52,923 nucleotides of DNA. Source: an uncultured Bacteroidota bacterium. GTDB taxonomy: Bacteria > Bacteroidota > Bacteroidia > Chitinophagales > Chitinophagaceae. Location of the stretch: the NCBI GenBank assembly GCA_903824725.1, contig CAIJXU010000083.1, forward strand, positions 1 to 52,923, written 5' to 3'. The notes under the pieces are model-generated. The model was not told the origin of the DNA, made no database searches, and worked only from the letters and a program-made list of their open reading frames with translations. The position numbers and the translations under genes are program-made. Shown one piece after another: positions 8,004 to 16,951 of the stretch (position 1 is its first letter; every line of letters begins with the position of its first letter).

Positions 8004-9965
8004 TTATTTACTTTCCAATATGAGCAGGTCATTAAAAGCAATTTCATATTCCTTGTTCATAGAACGAATCAATGCATTTTTGTCCTGGTAGCTTTTTTCA
8101 ACTACATGAAACTGTTGCGTATCTGAATAGATGGCTGGATCGGCCATTTGTAATTCGATAGCTATTTTTTCTTTTTGTAGGGTTTCGATATTATGTTCAA
8201 TTTGCGCTAAAGCACGTTGTAGTTTTTGTATCTGTTTTTGTAAATCCTTATCAATGGGTACATTCACAACGGGTGCTTTTGTGACAGGTTCTTGTTTGGC
8301 TTGTTTTTTTTCTTCTTTAGGACTTACTGATTTTGTGGCATCCGTCGCATTTGTTTTTTGCTTTGCCATTCTTTCCTTCCATTCTAACCATTCCTGATAG
8401 CCGCCTTTAAATTCTATAATTTTTTCATCTTCAATTTCCCAAATTTTATTCGCTGTTTTTGAAATAAAGAAACGGTCGTGACTTACTAAAATAATGGTAC
8501 CGTCGTATTTGGTTAATGCATCCGCTAATAATTCAACCGTTACCATATCCAAGTGATTGGTCGGTTCATCCAACATTAAAAAATTTGCCTTGCTTATAAT
8601 GGTTTTAGTTAAAGCCACCCTTGCTTTTTCACCACCACTTAATACTTTAATTCTTTTATCTATTTCGTCACCTCCAAAAAGGAAACATCCTAATAAGGCA
8701 CGTAACTCCAGATCTGTTTTTTTAGTACCACATTCTTGCACCTCTTGTAAAATGGTATTATTTAAGTTTAAGGATTCAAGTTGGTGCTGTGCATAAAAAC
8801 TTTCATCCACATTATGACCCCAAACTCTTTCTCCTTCAAATTTTTCCATGCCCGCTACAATCCTTAATAGGGTTGATTTCCCTTTACCATTGGCACCAAT
8901 TAATGCAATTTTATCACCTCTTTCAATCTCGGCAAATGCATTGTCAAGGATGGTTACATTTGGAAAACTTTTCCCTATTCCTTTTAAATCGACCAATACT
9001 TTGCCAGGGGTTTTATCCACTGCAAAGTTGATTCTAATATTGGGTCTTTCAATTTGAACATCTTCAATGACATCTAAACGATCCAATCGTTTTTGAATAC
9101 TTTGTGCTTGGGCTGCTTTAGAAGCCTTGGCTTTAAACCTTTCAATAAATTTTTCTTGCTGTTTAATATAGTCTTGTTGATTTTCGAAAGCGCGTTGTTG
9201 TATCTCCACTCTTTGCTCTTTCTCTATCTCATAGTATTCGTAATCGCCTGTGTAAAAATTTAATTGTTGTTGGTAAACCTCAACAATTTTATTTACCATT
9301 TTATTTAAAAAATATTTATCGTGACTTACAATGACTACGCTTCCTTTATAATGAATCAAGTATTTTTCAAGCCATTCGATACTAGGTAAATCCAAGTGAT
9401 TGGTAGGCTCATCCAATAATAAAACATCGGGTTGTTGTAAAATCATTTTGGCTAATAAAACCCGCATTCTCCAACCTCCACTAAATTCAAGATAGGGGCG
9501 AGATAAATCTTTGGCAGTAAATCCTAATCCATGTAAAACTTCCTCTGCTTTATGGTTAATATTATATCCATCTAACAAATCAATTTCGTGCAAGGCGTCG
9601 GTATATTTAATCAATAAATCGTTGTCCTCAGGATTGGCTTCTAATTCCTGTCCCAATTTTTCGACTTCTTTTTCTAATTCGCGCACTCTTTCAAAAGCAC
9701 CTAAAGCGACTTCAGTGATCGACTCGCTTGTATCAAAACTTAATAAATCCTGGTGTAAATATCCAATCGTGGTATCTCGCCCTTTTTCGACTGTTCCTTT
9801 GGAAGGCGTTAATTGGCCAACCAATACTTTTAATAAAGTTGATTTCCCTGTACCATTATATCCAATTAAACCAATGCGTTCACCTGGTTGTATATGCCAT
9901 GTTGCTTCGCTCACAATGACCCTTGCCCCAAACTCAAATGTTACATTTTGTAATCCTATTAGCAT
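8004..9965 (-). CDS. ABC-F family ATPase (translation factor type)
   Basis: 653 residues, two ABC domains in tandem and no membrane segments. Domain 1 has Walker A GYNGTGKST, signature FSGGW and LLLDEPTNHLDL; domain 2 has GANGKGKST, LSGGEKARVALTK and LMLDEPTNHLDM. The linker (about 235-330) is rich in charged and Gln residues, and a C-terminal lysine/glutamine-rich coiled coil follows (about 540-650). ABC-F proteins act on ribosomes, clearing stalled states or protecting against antibiotics; this one looks like the housekeeping Uup/YdiF type. Exact subgroup not assigned. Confidence 0.92.
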   Translation of the reverse strand: MLIGLQNVTFEFGARVIVSEATWHIQPGERIGLIGYNGTGKSTLLKVLVGQLTPSKGTVEKGRDTTIGYLHQDLLSFDTSESITEVALGAFERVRELEKEVEKLGQELEANPEDNDLLIKYTDALHEIDLLDGYNINHKAEEVLHGLGFTAKDLSRPYLEFSGGWRMRVLLAKMILQQPDVLLLDEPTNHLDLPSIEWLEKYLIHYKGSVVIVSHDKYFLNKMVNKIVEVYQQQLNFYTGDYEYYEIEKEQRVEIQQRAFENQQDYIKQQEKFIERFKAKASKAAQAQSIQKRLDRLDVIEDVQIERPNIRINFAVDKTPGKVLVDLKGIGKSFPNVTILDNAFAEIERGDKIALIGANGKGKSTLLRIVAGMEKFEGERVWGHNVDESFYAQHQLESLNLNNTILQEVQECGTKKTDLELRALLGCFLFGGDEIDKRIKVLSGGEKARVALTKTIISKANFLMLDEPTNHLDMVTVELLADALTKYDGTIILVSHDRFFISKTANKIWEIEDEKIIEFKGGYQEWLEWKERMAKQKTNATDATKSVSPKEEKKQAKQEPVTKAPVVNVPIDKDLQKQIQKLQRALAQIEHNIETLQKEKIAIELQMADPAIYSDTQQFHVVEKSYQDKNALIRSMNKEYEIAFNDLLILESK

Positions 9966-9985
9966 ATTTTTTTCAATTCAGACCG

Positions 9986-10026
9986 CAAAGTTAGCTCGTT
10001 GGAGTATGTAAATTGGCATAAATTTG
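9986..10026. promoter_or_regulatory. Divergent promoters for the ABC-F gene (-) and a lipoprotein gene (+)
   Basis: Minus-strand TAACTTTG (9993-9986) serves the ABC-F gene 20 nt downstream. Plus-strand TAAATTTG (10019-10026) serves the lipoprotein gene; a TTG at 9999-10001 is 17 nt before it. The plus-strand box overlaps a possible TTG start at 10024, excluding that start. Confidence 0.6.
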
Positions 10027-10038
10027 GAAAAATATTTT

Positions 10039-10611
10039 ATGGGCAAATTTTTAATCCTTCTTTTAGCCTTATTTGTGATGGCTTGTTCTAGTCCTGAAAA
10101 GCAGATGCCCCATAATGATTTATGGGCTTTTGAGGGTTCAAAAAATGACCCACAAGTAGATGCATTGTTAACGCCCATTTTTGCAGATTATGAGGGAATG
10201 CTAAAAAGCATGGCTAATAATGATACTAGTAGCATGTTCAGCATTGCAAAGTCACTTATTTTAAGATGTGATACATTGCCTCGTCTCATTCAAATCAAGG
10301 ACACTGCCCTACAGAATAGCCTTCAATTAGGGCTTATGAATTTTGAGGATGAATTACAAGGATTGGTATTGGAGCAATATTCCAATGATATACATGTCTC
10401 CATTAATATGGCAACTATACAACTGCTTCATTTATTAGGAACGGTGGGTTACAAAAAGCAAACGGTATATATCTATAATACGATAGACAATAATACAAAA
10501 TCTGAAGAGGATGGTTTAATATGGTTAGCTTTGACAAAAAAATCAAATAACCCATATTATAGTATTGGTAATGAGATAGTTAATGCTATTAGTATTTTAC
10601 AAGAAAATTAA
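10039..10611 (+). CDS. Putative lipoprotein of unknown function
   Basis: 190 residues. The ATG at 10039 is chosen because an upstream in-frame TTG (10024) falls inside the -7 promoter box. The N-terminus MGKFLILLLALFVMAC is a clear lipoprotein signal with the lipid-modified Cys in VMAC. The mature part is helical in appearance, with no recognised domain. The 3' end overlaps the convergent gene by 4 nt. Confidence 0.75.
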   Translation: MGKFLILLLALFVMACSSPEKQMPHNDLWAFEGSKNDPQVDALLTPIFADYEGMLKSMANNDTSSMFSIAKSLILRCDTLPRLIQIKDTALQNSLQLGLMNFEDELQGLVLEQYSNDIHVSINMATIQLLHLLGTVGYKKQTVYIYNTIDNNTKSEEDGLIWLALTKKSNNPYYSIGNEIVNAISILQEN

Positions 10612-11753
10612 TCACTGGGTTTATAAACAAACTCAAATTTCGCATTCAATTTAGTGGTCGTTGAGATGTAAAATTCCTTTCTAGTATTGGCATCATTTAA
10701 GACCACTAAGGCTGTATTAGGCGGGATGCTCCCCATATTGTGTGCAACCACAACGATTTCGTGCTCTAACACGCTTGGAGAAAAGGTCAACTCTATATGA
10801 ATGGCTTTATAACTCAACCTTTTAAAATTGGCAATTACTTTATTATTATCATATATAATAATAGTGTCGTTGTCAATGGTTCCATTATCATACAAGTCTA
10901 AGCTGATCGTTTTGCTGTTAGTTTCGACTCTTTTGATTAGTTTATTTTCTCTCCCCACTATAACCCAGGGAAGTACATCGCCATTATTGGTTCCAGGATC
11001 AACAAGTGTTGAAGATGTTTCAACTTTCGCGTCTTTGGATGGATTCGGAATGTCGGCCGGTTTGTTTACTACAACTATTTTTTCAGGCGTTGCAACAATG
11101 GTGGACGGGTTAAAAACTGCTACAGGTTCCTCTTTTTTCAAATTTGAAATCGTAGTAGGAGCTTCTTTTTTAGTTGTAGTAGTTTTTGCAATAGGTGCTC
11201 CAGCTTTAAGTTTAGATCCAAGATTCGGAACACTAGCAGCGCTTTTATCAATAGGGGTTTGGGCTTTTTTCTGTTGCTTAGTAACAGGCGTTTCCTTTTT
11301 ATTTTTTACAATTAAAAATTCTTTTTCTAAATATACTTTTCCACCACCACAATCCTTAGTGCCTTTCTCATTTTTGGAAATATAAGTGCCTTGTAAAATG
11401 CCACGACCTCGGTTATTAGAATAAGTTAAAAAGTTCATCATTAGGCAGGCTTGCATGTTTCCTAATACATTTACATCTTCAAATTTAGTTTCATTGATAC
11501 TTACTAATTTAGTATTCACCGAGTAAAATCCAGATGCGATGGCCTTGGCCGAAAAGTTACCTGTTAAATTAGTGTAAGTCATAACCGATAATTCGTGATT
11601 ATCATTTTCTTCAATCTCCACATTGTAAATGTAAATTTGAGATTCTTGATTATTATTAGGAATAAAATAACCATTCCATTTTCCGGTGAGCTCCTGAGCT
11701 TGCAAAGGACCAAAATGGGCAAAGCCAAGTAATAAAAATAGAAAGCGTCTCAT
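10608..11753 (-). CDS. Secreted protein with C-terminal beta domain, unknown function
   Basis: 381 residues with a signal peptide (MRRFLFLLLGFAHFGPLQAQ). Residues about 22-150 form a beta-rich lipocalin-like region starting ELTGKWNGYF. A Lys/Pro/Thr-rich low-complexity linker follows (about 150-250). The C-terminal ~120 residues contain LYDNGTIDNDTI, MGSIPPNTALVV and a final strand, a pattern I recognise as a recurring Bacteroidota secreted domain without assigned function. A TAGCTTTG box lies only 4 nt before the start codon, implying a leaderless mRNA. Confidence 0.75.
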   Translation of the reverse strand: MRRFLFLLLGFAHFGPLQAQELTGKWNGYFIPNNNQESQIYIYNVEIEENDNHELSVMTYTNLTGNFSAKAIASGFYSVNTKLVSINETKFEDVNVLGNMQACLMMNFLTYSNNRGRGILQGTYISKNEKGTKDCGGGKVYLEKEFLIVKNKKETPVTKQQKKAQTPIDKSAASVPNLGSKLKAGAPIAKTTTTKKEAPTTISNLKKEEPVAVFNPSTIVATPEKIVVVNKPADIPNPSKDAKVETSSTLVDPGTNNGDVLPWVIVGRENKLIKRVETNSKTISLDLYDNGTIDNDTIIIYDNNKVIANFKRLSYKAIHIELTFSPSVLEHEIVVVAHNMGSIPPNTALVVLNDANTRKEFYISTTTKLNAKFEFVYKPSD

Positions 11754-11757
11754 ATTA

Positions 11758-11798
11758 CAAAGCTATGTATAAAATATGAACCGCATTTGTTACCTTTG
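11758..11798. promoter_or_regulatory. Divergent -7 boxes between the secreted protein gene and thrS
   Basis: Minus strand: TAGCTTTG at 11765-11758, ending 4 nt from the ATG of the secreted protein. Plus strand: TACCTTTG at 11791-11798, 24 nt before the thrS ATG. Both match TAnnTTTG exactly; neither has a clear TTTG -33 element. Confidence 0.55.
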
Positions 11799-11822
11799 TC
11801 CTCTATTATTATATAAAAAAAT

Positions 11823-13763
11823 ATGGTTCAGATTCAATTTCCAGATGGCGCAGTTCGTCCCTATGAAAAAGGGATTACTGCTTTAGGTATTGCAAAGTCG
11901 ATTAGTGAGGGCTTGGCTAAAAAGGTATTAGCGGCTTCTGTCAATGGGGAAGTATACGATGCTACTCGTCCAATCGAAACGGATGCGGCTTTAAAATTAT
12001 TAACATGGGATGATGCCGATGGTAAAAATACTTTTTGGCATTCCTCTGCGCATTTATTAGCCGAGGCGGTAGAAATGCAATTTCCTGGTGCAAAATTTTG
12101 GGTAGGACCAGCGCTTGAAAAAGGATTCTATTATGATATTGATTTAGGAGATAAAACCATCAGAGAAGAGGACGTGGTATTGCTTGAAAAAAAGATGAAT
12201 GAATTAGCAAAACAAGCCAATGCATATATCCGAAAGGAAATGTCGAAAGCAGAAGCGGTGGCTTATTTCACTGAAAAAAAGGATGAGTATAAATTAGATT
12301 TATTATCAGGATTAGAAGATGGCACTATTACTTTTTATACACAAGGTGCGTTTACTGATTTATGTCGCGGTCCACATATTCCAAATACAGGAGCAATTAA
12401 AGCGATCAAAATTACCAATATCGCAGGCGCGTTTTGGAAAGGAGATGAAAAAAATAAAATGTTGACAAGGGTATATGGAATAACATTCCCTAATCAAAAG
12501 GAACTGGATGAATATTTGTTGTTATTAGAAGAAGCGAAAAAAAGAGACCACAGAAAATTAGGAAAAGAATTAGGCATTTATACCATGGATGATGATGTTG
12601 GACCAGGCCTTCCTTTATGGATGCCCAACGGAACCATCATTATTGAAGAACTGGAAGGATTAGCAAAAGAAACAGAAGAGGCTGCAGGATATAAGCGTGT
12701 AGTGACACCACATATCGCTAAAGAAAGTATGTACATTAAAAGTGGACACTTACCTTATTATGAAGACAGTATGTTTCCTCCTATGGAATTAGATGGTACT
12801 AAGTATTATTTAAAAGCAATGAATTGTCCGCATCATCATAAAATATTTGATGCAGAACCTAAAAGTTATAAGGACATGCCACTGCGTTTGGCAGAATATG
12901 GAACATGTTACAGATATGAGCAAAGTGGTGAGTTGTTTGGATTAATGCGTGTAAGGTGTTTGCATATGAATGATGCACATATCTATTGTACCAAAGAACA
13001 ATTTGCACAAGAATTTAAAGCGGTCAATGAAATGTATTTAAAGTATTTCAAAATATTTGGAATAGATAAATACGTGATGCGTTTAAGTTTACACGATCCT
13101 AAAAAGTTAGGACAAAAATATATTAACGAACCTGAATTGTGGTTAGAAACAGAAGCCATGGTTCGTGCCGTATTAATTGAAACAGGAACACCCTTTGTAG
13201 AAGTACAAGATGAAGGTGCTTTTTATGGTCCTAAAATTGATGTTCAAATTTGGAGTATCATAGGTCGTGAATTTACTTTAGCAACCAATCAAGTGGACTT
13301 TGCACAAGGCAAAAGATTCAATTTAAATTTTACCAATAAAGACAACGAACCTGAAACACCATTAATCATTCATAGAGCACCTTTGGGAACACATGAGCGT
13401 TTTATTGGATTTTTATTGGAACATTATGCAGGAAAATTTCCAGTATGGTTAGCCCCTTTACAAGTAAAAGTGTTACCTATCAGTGATAAGTTTATGCCTT
13501 ATGCAGAAATCGTTTTTGCTGAATTAAAAAAAGCAGGGGTGCGTGTAGAAATTGACGACCGCAATGAAAAAATTGGCAAAAAAATACGAGATACTGAAAT
13601 AATGAAAGTGCCTTATATGTTGGTGATTGGGGAGAAAGAGGTAGCTGAAAATAAATTATCTGTGCGTCGTCAGGGTAAGGGTGATTTAGGAATGATAGAT
13701 AAATCGGCATTTTTAGCACAGGTAGTGGATGAAATCGCTCAAAGATTGGCTCCAACTGAATAA
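11823..13763 (+). CDS. thrS: Threonyl-tRNA synthetase
   Basis: 646 residues, full length. N-terminal TGS domain (about 1-60), then the editing domain with HSSAHLLAEAVE and the DLCRGPH signature, then the class II catalytic core with zinc ligands in MNCPHHHKIF and the motif 2 region RYEQSGELFGLMRVRCL, motif 3 PLGTHERFIGFLLEHY, and the anticodon-binding domain at the C-terminus. Charges tRNA-Thr. infC follows 93 nt later. No T-box leader is visible. Confidence 0.98.
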   Translation: MVQIQFPDGAVRPYEKGITALGIAKSISEGLAKKVLAASVNGEVYDATRPIETDAALKLLTWDDADGKNTFWHSSAHLLAEAVEMQFPGAKFWVGPALEKGFYYDIDLGDKTIREEDVVLLEKKMNELAKQANAYIRKEMSKAEAVAYFTEKKDEYKLDLLSGLEDGTITFYTQGAFTDLCRGPHIPNTGAIKAIKITNIAGAFWKGDEKNKMLTRVYGITFPNQKELDEYLLLLEEAKKRDHRKLGKELGIYTMDDDVGPGLPLWMPNGTIIIEELEGLAKETEEAAGYKRVVTPHIAKESMYIKSGHLPYYEDSMFPPMELDGTKYYLKAMNCPHHHKIFDAEPKSYKDMPLRLAEYGTCYRYEQSGELFGLMRVRCLHMNDAHIYCTKEQFAQEFKAVNEMYLKYFKIFGIDKYVMRLSLHDPKKLGQKYINEPELWLETEAMVRAVLIETGTPFVEVQDEGAFYGPKIDVQIWSIIGREFTLATNQVDFAQGKRFNLNFTNKDNEPETPLIIHRAPLGTHERFIGFLLEHYAGKFPVWLAPLQVKVLPISDKFMPYAEIVFAELKKAGVRVEIDDRNEKIGKKIRDTEIMKVPYMLVIGEKEVAENKLSVRRQGKGDLGMIDKSAFLAQVVDEIAQRLAPTE

Positions 13764-13856
13764 ACTAGGACTTCCGAATTTTAAAAGTGAATAAGATTAA
13801 GGGGACATATCATAACATTGATTATCTTTACTTATTAATAAACGTTTAATTACTTA

Positions 13857-14438
13857 ATGGCATTACCGAACAGAGGACCCAGATTTAACCCCAGGTTTCA
13901 AAGACAACAAGAACCAGAGCATCGTATTAATGATCGTATTCGTGTTCCCCAAATCAGATTGGTAGGAGACAATATTACAGTGGGTGTATACAATACCCAA
14001 GAAGCCCTAAAAATAGCTGCAGACCAAGGTTTGGACCTAGTGGAGATTTCTCCAACAGCCGATCCCCCAGTTTGTAAAGTCATAGATTATAAAAAATTCC
14101 TTTACGAGAAAAAACGTAAGGAAAAGGAGATGAAAGCGAACTCAAAACAAAGTGAGATTAAGGAGATTCGTTTTACACCAGGTACCGACGACCACGATTT
14201 CGATTTTAAAGCAAAACACGCTGAAAAGTTTTTACAGGATGGAAATAAGGTAAAAGCATATGTTCAATTTAAGGGTCGTGCCATCATGTTTCAGGACAGA
14301 GGCCAATTACTTTTATTGAAGTTTGCTGAAAGGTTAGCCGAGGCGGGCACATTGGAAAGTATGCCTAAATTAGAAGGAAAAAGGATGTTTGCCATATTCC
14401 AACCTAAAGCAGGTGGTAAAAAGAAGGCCTCAAGCTAG
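13857..14438 (+). CDS. infC: Translation initiation factor IF-3
   Basis: 193 residues: N-terminal domain with INDRIRVPQIRLVGDN, a lysine-rich linker YEKKRKEKEMK, and the C-terminal domain with EIRFTPGTDDHDFDFK. It starts with ATG, not the rare AUU/AUC often used for IF-3 autoregulation; the extra N-terminal MALPNRGPRF segment is usual in Bacteroidota. Co-directional with thrS and likely co-transcribed. A strong terminator follows, separating it from rpmI-rplT. Confidence 0.97.
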   Translation: MALPNRGPRFNPRFQRQQEPEHRINDRIRVPQIRLVGDNITVGVYNTQEALKIAADQGLDLVEISPTADPPVCKVIDYKKFLYEKKRKEKEMKANSKQSEIKEIRFTPGTDDHDFDFKAKHAEKFLQDGNKVKAYVQFKGRAIMFQDRGQLLLLKFAERLAEAGTLESMPKLEGKRMFAIFQPKAGGKKKASS

Positions 14439-14468
14439 CTAAATCATTGATAATCAATATATTTAATT

Positions 14469-14507
14469 AAAGCGTCCCTCAACCAAATTGAAGGACGCTT
14501 TTTTTTG
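14469..14507 (+). terminator. Terminator after infC
   Basis: AGCGTCCCTCAA pairs with TTGAAGGACGCT (12 positions, one C-A mismatch), 5-nt loop, followed by eight T. The T tract also contributes the -33 TTG of the rpmI promoter. Confidence 0.9.
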
Positions 14508-14534
14508 TCATCTCATCATACTAGTGTACCTTCG
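14505..14534 (+). promoter_or_regulatory. Promoter of rpmI-rplT
   Basis: TTG (14505-14507), 19 nt, then TACCTTCG (14527-14534), one mismatch from TAnnTTTG. The -33 element lies inside the U-tract of the infC terminator. Predicted start near 14541. Confidence 0.5.
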
Positions 14535-14613
14535 CCATCCATTTCCCACAAGGCTCAAAAAGTGTTTTGCCCGTGCAGAACCGCCAGTAGGGAGTAATCT
14601 ATAAGATTATATA
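14535..14613 (+). promoter_or_regulatory. Candidate autoregulatory leader of rpmI-rplT
   Basis: About 75 nt, visibly richer in G+C than the surrounding intergenic DNA. It can fold: TTCCCAC (near 14550) can pair with GTAGGGAG (near 14590) with one bulge, enclosing a CAAAA/TTTTG hairpin. Ribosomal protein L20 represses its own operon through leader RNA in other phyla, so a comparable element is plausible here. Not matched to a known family. Confidence 0.35.
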
Positions 14614-14814
14614 ATGCCAAAAGTAAAAACCAACTCGAGCGCAAAAAAGCGTTTCAAAGTTACTGGAACAGGTGAAATCACCTTCCAAAAAGCCTTCAAA
14701 AGACACATTCTTACAAAAAAATCCACTAAGCGCAAAAGAGCCATGAGGAAAAAAGGATTGGTAGCTTCTACCAATAAGGACTTCGTTCTTCGTCTTTTAA
14801 GATTAAAAGGATAA
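14614..14814 (+). CDS. rpmI: 50S ribosomal protein bL35
   Basis: 66 residues, highly basic, opening [20 protein letters not shown] and containing [15 protein letters not shown], both typical of bL35. Followed 94 nt later by rplT in the conserved order infC-rpmI-rplT. Confidence 0.98.
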   Translation: MPKVKTNSSAKKRFKVTGTGEITFQKAFKRHILTKKSTKRKRAMRKKGLVASTNKDFVLRLLRLKG

Positions 14815-14908
14815 TCTCGATTCATTTCACAGTGAGTAAAAACATTTAAATTAACCGAGTCCGATTATTCATCTTATAAGATAAAGAGGATTCAAAAAAA
14901 TATTAATT

Positions 14909-15253
14909 ATGCCACGTTCAAAAAATGCCGTTGCATCTAGAGCAAGAAGAAAAAAGATTTTAGATCAAGCTAAAGGGTTTTATGGTAAACGCAAAAACGT
15001 ATATACCGTAGCCAAGAATGTATTAGAGAAAGGATTGACCTACGCTTATGTGAGTCGTAAGATTAAGAAGCGTGAGTACCGTACTTTATGGATTGCACGT
15101 ATTAACGCAGCAGTTCGTGAAGAAGGTCTTACATATAGCCAATTCATCAATTTATTAGCTAAAAAAGGTTCTGATTTGAACCGTAAAGTATTAGCTGATT
15201 TAGCAATGAATGAGCCTGAGACTTTCAAGAAAATTGTTCAATCTGTTAAGTAA
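14909..15253 (+). CDS. rplT: 50S ribosomal protein bL20
   Basis: 114 residues: [32 protein letters not shown], then [14 protein letters not shown] and [18 protein letters not shown], all standard for bL20. It nucleates early 50S assembly and in other bacteria represses its own operon. A terminator follows. Confidence 0.98.
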   Translation: MPRSKNAVASRARRKKILDQAKGFYGKRKNVYTVAKNVLEKGLTYAYVSRKIKKREYRTLWIARINAAVREEGLTYSQFINLLAKKGSDLNRKVLADLAMNEPETFKKIVQSVK

Positions 15254-15278
15254 TTATTCAAAATTCCTTTGAATATAA

Positions 15279-15305
15279 AACCGCTCCAAAAGGGGCGGTT
15301 TTTTT
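15279..15305 (+). terminator. Terminator after rplT
   Basis: AACCGCTCC pairs with GGGGCGGTT (9 bp, one G-U) around a 4-nt A loop, followed by TTTTTTT. Confidence 0.9.
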
Positions 15306-15330
15306 ATGCCCAATATTCCAACCAAAGAAC

Positions 15331-15338
15331 TATTTTTG
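15331..15338 (+). promoter_or_regulatory. -7 box of the arginine decarboxylase gene
   Basis: TATTTTTG matches TAnnTTTG, 37 nt before the ATG. No clear -33 TTTG. Confidence 0.45.
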
Positions 15339-15375
15339 TTGTCTCAAAATAACCTAATAAACAATTGCTTAAGAA

Positions 15376-16812
15376 ATGAACAATACCTACACTTCCTTAG
15401 TGAATCAAACATTCCATTTTCCGCAAGAAGGATTTGAAGTGGATGATAACGGTTATTTACAATTTAATGGGCTTGATTTAAAAGAAATTATTGAAAAACA
15501 CGGGACGCCATTAAAGTTAACTTACTTACCAAAAATTGGTATGCAAATTAAAAAGGCAAAAAGTATGTTTGCCTCTGCTTTTAAAAAGCACAAATACGAG
15601 GGGGAATATTTTTATTGTTATTGTACTAAAAGTTCCCATTTTTCATTTATCGTTGAAGAGGCTTTGAAACATAATGTACATTTAGAAACTTCTTTTGCCT
15701 ACGACATTGATATTATCAATAGATTATACGAACGCCGAAAAATTAATAAGGATATCTTCATCATATGCAATGGCTATAAGCAAAAGCAATATACTAGCCG
15801 CATTTCTAAATTAATCAATACAGGTTTTAAAAATGTGATTCCTGTGTTAGATAATGTGGAGGAATTACAATTCTATAAGCGCAATACTAAACAGCCTTTT
15901 AAATTAGGTATTAGAGTGGCATCTGAGGAAGAACCTAGTTTTCCTTTTTATACATCTCGATTAGGTATTAGAGCAAAGGATATCTTGGAATTTTATGTTG
16001 ATGAAATAGAAGGATATGAAGATAAGTTCCAATTAAAAATGTTGCATATATTTTTAAACAAAGGAATTAAAGATGATATCTATTATTGGTCTGAATTAAA
16101 TAAAATCATCAATTTATATTGTCAGTTAAAAAAGATATGTCCTGAGTTGGATTCAATTAATATTGGAGGAGGATTTCCTATTAAACATTCACTTGGTTTT
16201 GAATATGACTATCAGTTCATGATCAATGAGATTGTCTCTAATATCAAGAAAGCCTGTAAAAAGGCCAAAGTACCCGTTCCGAATATCTATACTGAGTTTG
16301 GTAGTTTTACAGTGGGGGAAAGCATGGCACATATTTATAAAGTTTTGGCTCAAAAGAAACAGAACGATCGAGAGTGTTGGTACATGATCGATTCTTCATT
16401 TATTACAACCCTTCCAGATACTTGGGGGATTGGCGAAAAGTTTTTGATGTTGCCAGTGAATAAATGGGAAAATGATTACCAAAGGGTAGTGTTGGGAGGA
16501 TTGACCTGCGATAGCCATGATTATTATGACTCAGAGGAGCATATTAATGAAGTATTCCTTCCTAAATTAAAGAATGATTTATTAGAAGATAAGGCCGCCG
16601 AAAACAATGAATCACTGTATGTTGGATTTTTCCATACAGGCGCTTATCAGGATCAAATAAGTGGATATGGGGGAATTAAACATTGTTTGATCCCATCCCC
16701 AAAGCATGTTATTGTTGAAAAAGACCCTAAAACGGGTAAGCTCGTAGATTGGGTTTATGCCAAGGAGCAGTCCGCTCAAAGCATGCTTAAGATCCTAGGC
16801 TATTTACGCTAA
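15376..16812 (+). CDS. speA: Arginine decarboxylase (PLP, alanine-racemase fold)
   Basis: 478 residues. Strongly resembles the compact Bacteroidota arginine decarboxylase: NQTFHFPQEGF near the N-terminus, GTPLKLTYLPKI, the PLP-lysine region YCYCTKSSHF, SEEEPSFPFYTSRLGIR-like substrate segment, ICPELDSINIGGGFPI, TEFGSFTVGES and GGLTCDSHDYYDSE near the C-terminus. It converts arginine to agmatine. Together with aguA and aguB 4-5 kb downstream it completes a putrescine route. It is shorter than E. coli SpeA (about 650 aa). Diaminopimelate decarboxylase is related but lacks several of these blocks. Confidence 0.88.
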   Translation: MNNTYTSLVNQTFHFPQEGFEVDDNGYLQFNGLDLKEIIEKHGTPLKLTYLPKIGMQIKKAKSMFASAFKKHKYEGEYFYCYCTKSSHFSFIVEEALKHNVHLETSFAYDIDIINRLYERRKINKDIFIICNGYKQKQYTSRISKLINTGFKNVIPVLDNVEELQFYKRNTKQPFKLGIRVASEEEPSFPFYTSRLGIRAKDILEFYVDEIEGYEDKFQLKMLHIFLNKGIKDDIYYWSELNKIINLYCQLKKICPELDSINIGGGFPIKHSLGFEYDYQFMINEIVSNIKKACKKAKVPVPNIYTEFGSFTVGESMAHIYKVLAQKKQNDRECWYMIDSSFITTLPDTWGIGEKFLMLPVNKWENDYQRVVLGGLTCDSHDYYDSEEHINEVFLPKLKNDLLEDKAAENNESLYVGFFHTGAYQDQISGYGGIKHCLIPSPKHVIVEKDPKTGKLVDWVYAKEQSAQSMLKILGYLR

Positions 16813-16901
16813 ATTCAGCTTAAAAGGGCGATTTCTACCAATTTTGGCTATATAAGCCTCTATTATCTTATTATTAAGTGCCAAAATGTCTTGAAAACAA
16901 A

Positions 16902-16933
16902 TTTGTAGGGCATTTTTAAAATCCCTAATTTTG
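16902..16933 (+). promoter_or_regulatory. Promoter of the bacilliredoxin gene
   Basis: TTTG (16902-16905), 20 nt, TAATTTTG (16926-16933): a full match to the Bacteroidota primary promoter. It overlaps the alternative TTG start at 16931 and so fixes translation at ATG 16952. Confidence 0.75.
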
Positions 16934-16951
16934 GTTCAAATAGTAGAAGAT

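Noticed and set aside
10828..11385. 185-codon plus-strand frame opposite the secreted protein
   Set aside because: It is the complement of the Lys/Pro/Thr-rich linker, giving a falsely hydrophobic peptide; the minus-strand gene has a signal peptide and promoter.
11761..11822. T-box or other aminoacyl-tRNA sensing leader before thrS
   Set aside because: Only about 18 nt separate the predicted transcription start from the ATG, too short for such a leader.
13492..13755. Antisense open frame within thrS
   Set aside because: Composition mirrors the coding strand of thrS and no start signal or known domain is seen; a shadow frame.
16931..16951. TTG start extending the bacilliredoxin by 7 residues
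   Set aside because: The TTG lies inside the -7 promoter box TAATTTTG; ATG 16952 gives the standard family N-terminus.
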